DNA of 64,000 nucleotides from Fallopia convolvulus (lineage: Eukaryota; Streptophyta; Magnoliopsida; Caryophyllales; Polygonaceae), in the NCBI GenBank assembly GCA_964016875.1, contig OZ024718.1, positions 44,307,906 to 44,371,905 on the forward strand. The letters are read 5' to 3'. The notes under the pieces are model-generated. The model did no database searches. It saw nothing but the letters and a program-made list of their open reading frames with translations, and had not been told where the DNA came from. Every line of letters starts with the position of its first letter. The first letter of the stretch is position 1. Of the stretch, positions 56,915-64,000 are shown one piece after another. A program made the position numbers and the translations under genes.

Positions 56915-58455
56915 AAGGGTATCCCATCCAAAAAAAACGTTTGCAAAAGTATCATATATTCTACTAAATTGTAAATCATGCCTTTTGACATTTTTTCAAT
57001 TAATTTTTCTTTTTTTATGGTTTAATTATTTGAATTTTAATTTAAAAATGATATTTAAAAATGAATTATTAAATTGAAAGAATTAAAATAAAAAAAAATT
57101 GAAAAAAATAAAAGAAATGTAAAATATATTGTAAAATAATTAATTGGTCATGATTTGAAGGTATGAAAAGAAAAATTAGGAATTAAAAAAAAAGTAAAAC
57201 ATATGATAAAATATACTCCCTCTATATAAGTATACTTGTCTTTTTAGACTTAAAATCTTGTTCAAAAGAACTTGTCCTTTTACATAACTTGGACCCAACT
57301 TTTCCACTTTAACCCTTACATTTAATGAAAAAGTGAGAAAAATTTGCTCCATTTTCATTTTCAATGTGTAAAGTAAACATTTAATTAAGGACATTTTTGT
57401 CTAATTAAAATTTTTCTTAATATATGTCTCCAACTCTAAAAAGACATGTAGACTTATACGAAGGGAGTACTAGTTTGTTAAGGTTTCCGTCAAAGCCTAC
57501 CAAGGCTAGATTGTACACTGTCAGCCTTGTATATTATATTGTCAATTTGTCACACTTCTATATAATCCTACCATATAATTAAAAGGGCAAAGGATAAAGC
57601 ATACTCTATTAGATTTGTTACGAAATCTTATGTTTCCTTTTACAAGTAAAATGAGAAATATTACTAGAATTTAGAAAGATATCAATCTTAAAAAATACGT
57701 TAGGATGAAAAGATAAACCTAGATCAAAACTCTAGGATGAAAAGATGATGAAAAGATAAACCTAGATCAAAACTCTAGGATGAAAAGATGAAACAACTTA
57801 GAGGACCGGTAAAAGTTTATGAAGAATAGTACATGTTTTTTATTGTTTTCAATTAAGATTGTATCTTTGAAATTTGATATTTTTCTAAATTTCCATAATA
57901 TTTCTCATTTTACTTGTAAAAGGAAAACTAAGATTTCGTAACAAATCTAATACCGTATGTTTTATCCTTTCTCTTTTTAAGTACGTGACATAATAATATA
58001 GAAGTATGACAGTATAATATACAACGTTGACAGTATACAATCAAACATTGATAGACTTTGACGAAAATCTTAACAAACTAGTATATTTTACGATATCTTT
58101 TACTTTCCTTTTATTTTATTTTCCCTCATGATTTTTCGTTTCATACCTTAAAATCATAACCAATTAATTATTTTACAATATATTTTACATTTCTTTTATC
58201 TTTTTTCTCAATTTTCTTTTTCTGATTTTAATTCCTGATTTGTAAAATTTATTTTAGTTTAAAAATAAAAATTGTTTAAAAATATTTTCCGTTTTATAAT
58301 TTACAATTATAAAGAAATTTTAATTTTTTTAATTTTTTTCTAAAATAGAAAAGGACATGATTTTGGGATATTTTTTCTATATTTTTAGGCATTTGTGCTA
58401 TTGCTTTGGACATTAATGTAACTGTGACAAAAAATAGCATATTTACAAATTGATT
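56915..58455. mobile_element. Long-TIR foldback element (MULE-like MITE), ends approximate
   Basis: Arms of roughly 500 bp pair with each other. Examples: CTAGTTTGTTAAG at 57470 with CTTAACAAACTAG at about 58070; GTAAAATATATTGTAAAATA at about 57118 with its inverse at about 58165; GTTACGAAATCTTATGTTTCC at about 57620 with its inverse at about 57925. The outer ends (ATTTGCAAGGG; CATATTTACAAAT) look MULE-like. The spacer holds a duplicated GATGAAAAGATAAACCTAG unit (57704-57790). Target duplications were not found. A Stowaway sits in the left arm. Confidence 0.8.
57216..57467. mobile_element. Stowaway MITE (252 bp), TA duplication
   Basis: CTCCCTCTATATAAGTATAC at the left pairs with the inverse of GACTTATACGAAGGGAG at the right. 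TA flanks both sides (57214-57215, 57468-57469). The right arm of the host foldback preserves the unoccupied site. Confidence 0.92.
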
Positions 58456-58689
58456 TGAAAAATGGGGAATGGGATACTAATTCCTCAATAAAATAAGATA
58501 ACTATAATATATTAAAAGTAATAATACAAGATTATGTATATTCTATCTTAATAGTTGGTAATGGTAACGGATAATATTTAAGATTTTTTTCTACCAAAAA
58601 CAAAATTTAAAATTTTGGGTATATAAGGTTCAAGGTTGAATCTACTCCGCTGTTTTTGTGGCTCTTCATAAATCAAAGTAATTTTAATA

Positions 58690-58765
58690 CGCTAGGGTGT
58701 CCATAGTCCGTAGTGGCCGATGAAATTGCGAGCTTCCTGAGGCCTGAGGGTTTGATTCATTTTTG
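58690..58765 (+). mobile_element. Possible tRNA-derived SINE remnant
   Basis: TAGTCCGTAGTGGCCG (A-box-like) lies about 40 bases before GGGTTTGATTC (B-box-like). No tail or target duplication is resolved. Confidence 0.35.
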
Positions 58766-58814
58766 CCCGCTATTAAGAGTTTTCAATGTATAGAAAATAA
58801 GGATAGTATAACTG

Positions 58815-58945
58815 TGGAGAATATTAATTTATCCCACATTTAAAATTTGGGTTACTCCTGTTTCAATTCATTTTAGAATGGAACCCTATAGACTTGTGTG
58901 TCGGGCTTATGTATGCATACGACCCCCCTCCATTATGATCCACAG
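58815..58945 (+). mobile_element. TRIM LTR fragment
   Basis: TGTGGAGAATATTAATTTAT followed by TCCCAC, TTACTCCTGTTT and ATGGAACCCTATAGACTTG aligns block by block with the TRIM LTR at 14538-14738. Confidence 0.55.
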
Positions 58946-58989
58946 ACTAGTGCATTCAGAGAACCAAACTCCTTTTACATAACAAACTG

Positions 58990-60676
58990 CAAGATCTTCA
59001 AATACCCAACACATATTACCCCACACTTGAACCAATACATCCCTCACTCAACAAAACCATCACGATAACCAACACTAAGTCCTAATCCTCGGATAGGGTC
59101 AAGCTTCATCGGCTAAGGAATATTTTTGTGGAGCTAAAAATAAAAGGCTTTTAAGGCTCAAATTGGCTTCAAAAAGAGGATAATGTAAAGGTAGGTAAAA
59201 AGAGAGGATAAAAGGTGGGTTAAAACAAATAAGTTCTCCATCATATGATTTCACATGCAATGAACTAATATCTCATAAAGGTCTCAAGAAATAGATAAAC
59301 ATATCAATGAGAAGAGATAATATGCATAAGGAGAGTAAATCACACAAGAAAAGAACTGGGATTTTTAATGTTCTCCCTATAAGGCCAAAAATAACTCACA
59401 AGGTAGCAATTTTTGTTGGATTTCAGTCACTTTCACCTAAGATCATATGTGCTCAATTTCATCACATGCTAAATATCCACAGAAAAACAATTTTCAACTT
59501 GATTCAGGCAAAGTTATCCAAACATGCTAAAGGAATTACATAATCAAGCAAGTTAAAGCATATCATAGGACATCTAAGTGGAATATTATCAATCCTAAAA
59601 ACACAAACAAAGACAAAAATGAGTTTCCTTTTCCCACACCCCATACTTAAACCAAACAGTGTCCTCACTGTTTAAAAAATAGCCATAAAAATAAAGAGGG
59701 AAAAGAAAAAGGGAACTCACAAAATAAAACTGATCATGTTTGAAACCATTGATCATATAGGAGTTTTGAATTTTCTCGGTTATCTATAGAGGTCGGTACC
59801 GATCTGTGAAGGTCGGTAACGAACCTGCTGTATTTCCACCAATTTCCTTTGTTGTTCCTTAGCACCGAGTATGTGTAGCACTTTGTCTTCATCTTTTTAC
59901 CTGAGTCACTTTAGAAAAACTTCTATCCCTAGTACACTAATCTAACCTAAAAAGAAGTCAAAAGTAAGCTAGCAAAAAGATCTAAGAAAGAACAACTAAA
60001 AGCTAAAAGCAGGTTGCCTCCCGTAAGCGCTATTTTAACGTCGTTAGCCCGACGAACTTACCTTGGTGGATCAGGGTGGTTTCCATCCAGCTTTCTCGGG
60101 ATCATAAGAAACCCCATACTTAGATGGAAAATTTTCAAAGCTTCTTTCCAAAAGATTCGGCCCTCGATCATCAACAAGAATGCTTGGAAGTCCTACAACA
60201 GGGTTAGTAAAATCCAAAAACCAAGGGGGTTTTGACTCCTTCATATGACTAATAGTAGGATTTGACATAGAACAAGGATGGCAAAAGGGAACATGACCAG
60301 AATCAATCAAACCAGAATAAGAGACTTACCTTGATCGAGCAGAAAAGGGCTTGGTACCGAGGTGTAGGGGGTCGTGCCGACATATCTGGGTCAGGAAGTG
60401 CCTCGGTATCGTGCCTGAATCCATCTCCAGCATCGTACTCCTTTAGGAATGGGTCGTTACCGACCCATAGGAGGACGGTAGGCTCCTCGGTAAGTGTGTG
60501 TGTGTGTGTGTGCCCGTTTCTGTACTCAGAGAGGGATCAATACCGAACCATGGTGGGTCGGTAAGTTCCTCAGTAGTATAACTAGAAACCTCATTCACGA
60601 CCGAATTGAAATGAAATTCGACCTTCTCTTCTCCAATATCAAATGTGAGAAGTCCCTTCCTGACATCTACACGTGC
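58990..60676 (-). other. Post-protease region of the Athila-like element
   Basis: Minus strand: after the protease there is no RT or integrase. Instead comes the Athila-type segment DVKIALTGGNLLL (around 60010-60040; DNA GCGCTTACGGGAGGCAACC) and later GAGGACACTGTTTGG...TATGGGGTGTGGG (59620-59665), the usual tail signals of Athila-like elements. The 3' LTR is not recognised. Confidence 0.6.
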
Positions 60677-61069
60677 TCATGCGGTGGCTAAGAATAGTCT
60701 TCCAAGAATGATTGGCACCACAGGGTCCTCAGGCATATCTAGAACAATGAAGTCGTTAGGAATAAAAAAATTTCCAACTTGGATAGGAACGTCGTCAACG
60801 ACTCCAGTTGCATTTACAGAAGATCCGTCCGCCATGTAGAGATTCATATCAACAGGCTCTAGTGGTTCCATGTTAGCCTTGGTCCAGATAGACAATGGTA
60901 ATAAACTGGCACTGGCACCTAGGTCACATAGAGCTTTAAAACGTTGAGTCCCAATACCAATTGTAATTGCAAACTTACCTAGACCACTGAGTTTTTCAAG
61001 GAGCTTTATTGATCGGACTTCACTTGACAGCTCTGAGATAGATCTTTTCCTGCTCAAAATCTCTTTCAA
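60677..61069 (-). pseudogene. Athila-like retropepsin (protease) domain
   Basis: An open 130-codon minus-strand stretch: GKFAITIGIGTQRFKALCDL with the active-site variant CDLGASASLLP, then LYMADGSSVNATGVVDDVPI, NDFIVLDMPEDPVVPIILGR and LFLATA. The D-L-G-A form is normal in this group. It is separated from gag by a single frame break near 61070. It is one of the best preserved retroelement domains in the window. Confidence 0.9.
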
Positions 61070-61129
61070 AAATTTAGTATAGGTGTAGGCATTTCATTAA
61101 GGGCTTTAGTAAATGGAATAGAAATATTT

Positions 61130-62931
61130 AACCCTTGAAGAATCTTAACAAAACGTCTAAACTTTCCTTCCATGACATCATTAGACCTCTTAATCGGGAA
61201 AGGAAGAGTTTTTGACGGACTCGGGATAGAGATAAGCCCGGATTGAGGCCCCACCAAATCGACAAGAGGGTCGATTGGTGCTGTAGGAGGATCGGTATTG
61301 ACCCTAGTGGGGTCAGTTCCGTGCCTGGGACTAAGAGAGTGACCTGGAGTTGAAGACTTACCTGGATTGGGGTCGGTAAAGAGCCTTGGAGCGTCAGTAC
61401 CGAGGGTGTTAGGCTCGATATCGATCCTTTTCGGATCGTTATCGATCTTGGAAGGAGCGGTTTCCTAGGTATCGGGCTCTTTCTCTTTGGCCTCAACACG
61501 GTCCAGTAGTGTCTTCCGATCCGGAGGTGGACAGTTGCTATTTGTCCTCTCGGGTTCTCGTTGGGGCGGCTTGGAAGTTGCCCTTGAGGTATTGGAATTT
61601 GTGCAGCAAGGTTGCCCAATTGGGAGTCAACGCTCTTCTTCCATGTTTCAAGACCATTCAACCAATTGGTAAGATTGGCCTGGACTCCATCAATCTTGTT
61701 ATGGAATCCATCTTGCTAAGGATGCCTTCTTGTAGCCCTTGTACCTATGAAGGTACCTCTTGATATCCTGGTGGTCTGTAAGCAGGAACCCTTTGTTCTT
61801 GTTGAGGAGGTTGGCTCCCTTGGCCATAGTTACCCCAGGTGGTCTGATTGTTATTCCTCCCTGCATAAAAAGTATTACCTTGGTTCCTATATGGACCCCT
61901 CATGTAGTTAGCTTCTTCATATGCCTCAACAGCACGTACCTGTTGCAAGTTAGTGCAGGCAGAAGTAGCATGAGATGAGACCCACATTCTAGACAAGATG
62001 GAGATGATTTAAGATAACTTACCTGCTTTTTCAGACGGTTGATCTCATCTTGCAAGAATTGGTGCTTCACTTCGGGGTATACCTTGTCCTTGTTTGGATT
62101 GTAGAGCCTTCGTTGAGGTTGTTGGGCTTGTTATGTGCTATACATCGCATCGTAGTTCGTCAACTTGTCAAGCAATGCCCACGCCTCGTCGGGATCCATC
62201 TCTATAAAACCGCAAGCAGTATGCAGATTGATGCGGTTCTTTGTTTCAGCGTTGATCCCTTGGAAGAAGATTTCTTGGAGTACATATTGTGGTTGCCCAT
62301 GGGTAGAGCATTGTTTGAGCATCTCCTTGAATCTCTCCCACGTCTCCACAAAGATCTCATTAGGAAGCTGGTGGTATCAGGTGATGCATTTTCTTAACTC
62401 CGTTGTCTTAGCAGGAGGAAAGAACTTGGTCAAAAATAGATCATACAAAGCCTTCCAAGTCCTGATAGACTTAGGAGGTAAGCTCTCTAACCAGCTCAGG
62501 GCCTTTTATGTAAGAGACCACCTGAAAGCTTTCAACAGAACATATTCTAAAGAGACACCATCAGCAGCAATAGTGTCACATAAATCAAGAAGGTTTTTAA
62601 TATGTTTCATAGGGCACTCAGTAGGTTTCCCTTCAAACTGAGCCCTTTTTATCAAGGATATGAATTGAGACTTAATCTCAAAATTCTTCTCTATCTCCGA
62701 AAGCACAATTGTTGACTCAGGCACCCTCAGTTCTGGATGCATATACTATTTGGCGTTCCTTGGATAGGCATTCAACTGCTCATGTAGACGAGCATTATCC
62801 TCTCGGTGACGTTCAGCGTTTACTCGTTCACGTTCAACGGCAATAGCATCAGCGCCTCGATCAGCTTGTAAAGCCTCCATTTGCTTCTGGAGAGCGGCCA
62901 TCTGTTGAGCCATCTCTTCAGTGGTTGCCAT
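61130..62931 (-). pseudogene. Athila-like gag relic
   Basis: Minus strand: start MATTEEMAQQMAALQKQMEA with a coiled coil (62931-62746). The gag core is FEIKSQFISLIKRAQFEGKP, DLCDTIAADGVSLEYVLLKA, WLESLPPKSIRTWKALYDLF and LTKFFPPAKTTELR. A CLECGSH...ATSACTN knuckle (about 61990-61960) is split by one frameshift. The linker to protease (61260-61480) is rich in GTDP/TDPN units. Several frameshifts. Confidence 0.85.
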
Positions 62932-63357
62932 TGCTTTATTTTCTCATAATATGCGGTGGAAGGTTCGCTCAGGTTCAGAGTCTATTACTGGATTAGAGAC
63001 AACTTGGCATCCTTCAGCTGGCATACACTGTAAGCAAAAACAAAAATAAAAACGAAATCAAAAGCAAAACGGGTTCTCAGAGGAGGGTCGGTATCGAGGC
63101 CCAAATAGTCAGTATCGAGCCTGTAGTGATCCCGTAAAAATAAAAACTGAAAAGAAAAATCCAGATCTGTTGACAAGGTCGGTACCGACCTGGGTAGGGT
63201 CGTTACCGACTCGACAGAGATCCTAAAAGTAAACAAACAAAGGAAAGAAGAAAAATTAGGTTGCCGACGAGATCGGTACCGACACTAGGGGGTCGTTACC
63301 GACTCGGCCGAGTCCCAAAAAACGCTACAAGAACAAAACTTGGCACTATTGAAATCT
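62932..63357 (-). repeat. Leader of the Athila-like element with GGTCGGTACCGAC repeats
   Basis: GGTCGGTATCGAGG, GGTCGGTACCGACCTGGG, GGGTCGTTACCGACTCG, GATCGGTACCGACAC and GGGTCGTTACCGACTCGG lie within 63080-63310. Related copies recur at 59790-59820, 60350-60560 and 61285-61450. Confidence 0.7.
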
Positions 63358-63374
63358 CCCCGGCAACGGCGCCA
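63358..63374 (-). promoter_or_regulatory. Primer-binding site, complementary to tRNA-Asp(GTC) 3' end
   Basis: TGGCGCCGTTGCCGGGG on the minus strand, 17 bases, matches the complement of the plant tRNA-Asp 3' end including CCA, six bases inside the LTR edge. This is the standard primer of Athila/Tat-type elements. Confidence 0.9.
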
Positions 63375-63380
63375 ATTTTT

Positions 63381-64000
63381 TGAGAGGGTTTCTTGACAAC
63401 AAATGAATTTATAATCATGACCCCGCTGAGTACAGGGGAGTCAGGTTCGTCCACAGGAGAAAGTCAGTATCAAGTTCTGTTCTTACTTGAGCGCAATTAA
63501 GAGAGAAAAGCAAGGATTTTTATATCAAGGAAGAGAAATTCTAAGGTTTAGGTATCCCCACAACAATAATTATGCATACCGAACGTCAATGAAACACATA
63601 GATCATGCTTTTATCACATAAAGGCGCTAACTTTCGTTAACTTTTAAGCAAGTAAATCAACTAACTTTCGTTCAATCAATAAACTTACTATCTAACTCTT
63701 CTCTTTCAACTAGGATTGATCCGCTTTCGCTTCAAAACCCTAAATTGATTATTTTGATTCAAAGTTTCTGCTTTCGCTTCAACGATGAATGAGAAATTCC
63801 CTTTCAACTTTCATTTCAAGGATTAAGAACAAGAGAATGTATTCATGCAATAAAAACAATCAAACATGATCACAAACAAGCATGCACAACCATTGTTGGG
63901 TTCAACCCCAACCTTAGAGGGAGAGACTACTCACAAATCATAATGAAAAACATCCAAATTAAATTAAAGAGAAAGCTTAGAACTTGAATCCAAACAATAG
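63381..64000 (-). repeat. 5' LTR of the Athila-like element (runs off the window)
   Basis: On the plus strand it begins TGAGAGGGTTTCTTGAC, next to the primer site, and continues to the window edge. The element therefore reads from right to left. Confidence 0.8.

Overview
This is a piece of a eudicot plant nuclear genome. The evidence is two spliced or intronless plant genes with recognisable products, and a dense set of plant-type transposable elements: Ty3/gypsy, Ty1/copia, TRIM, LINE, hAT, Stowaway, Tourist, MULE/CACTA and an Athila-like element. I cannot name the species. No CRISPR, operon or prokaryotic feature is present.

Only two ordinary host genes are supported. The first is the nuclear gene for plastid ribosomal protein bL35c (11210-12551, minus, three exons, about 153 aa), with GGGCC-type site II motifs upstream. 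The second is an intronless RR-TZF CCCH zinc-finger gene of the AtTZF1/2/3 type (19864-20919, minus, 351 aa). They lie in a gene-bearing island of about 10.9-23 kb, which also holds small elements: MITEs, a TRIM, a 5'-truncated LINE and a copia relic carrying a solo LTR.

The rest is nested transposons. From 1 to 6.1 kb there is a gypsy pol pseudogene whose 3' LTR is split by a 3.7-kb solo LTR. From 7 to 10.9 kb there is a copia relic holding a hAT MITE. From 22973 to 48202 lies one old LTR element. It has 368/369-bp LTRs and a TATAT target duplication, gag-protease on the minus strand and a second, antisense coding relic on the plus strand. It was later opened by three insertions: a 10.5-kb CACTA-ended DNA transposon (24067-34554), a 3.5-kb solo LTR (36655-40198) and a second gypsy element (40780-46898). 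From 48.2 to 50.2 kb there is copia RT/RNase H. A third solo LTR of the long family (52155-56471) carries a hAT MITE. A foldback element holding a Stowaway lies at about 56.9-58.5 kb. An Athila-like gag-protease element with a tRNA-Asp primer site runs off the right edge.

The most interesting object is the 24067-34554 transposon. Its right end is CACTA-type with a 3-bp TTA duplication and CACTA-style subterminal repeats. Its main gene is nevertheless an apparently intact six-exon MULE transposase fused to a C-terminal OTU cysteine protease. A convergent plant-mobile-domain (PMD) gene lies beside it, and seven copies of a 21-bp palindrome sit outside the two promoters. Its left arm also carries spliced fragments of at least one host-like gene, and possibly a HAC1-like fragment, all antisense to the transposase. 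Whether this is one chimeric element or a MULE nested in a CACTA is the main open question.
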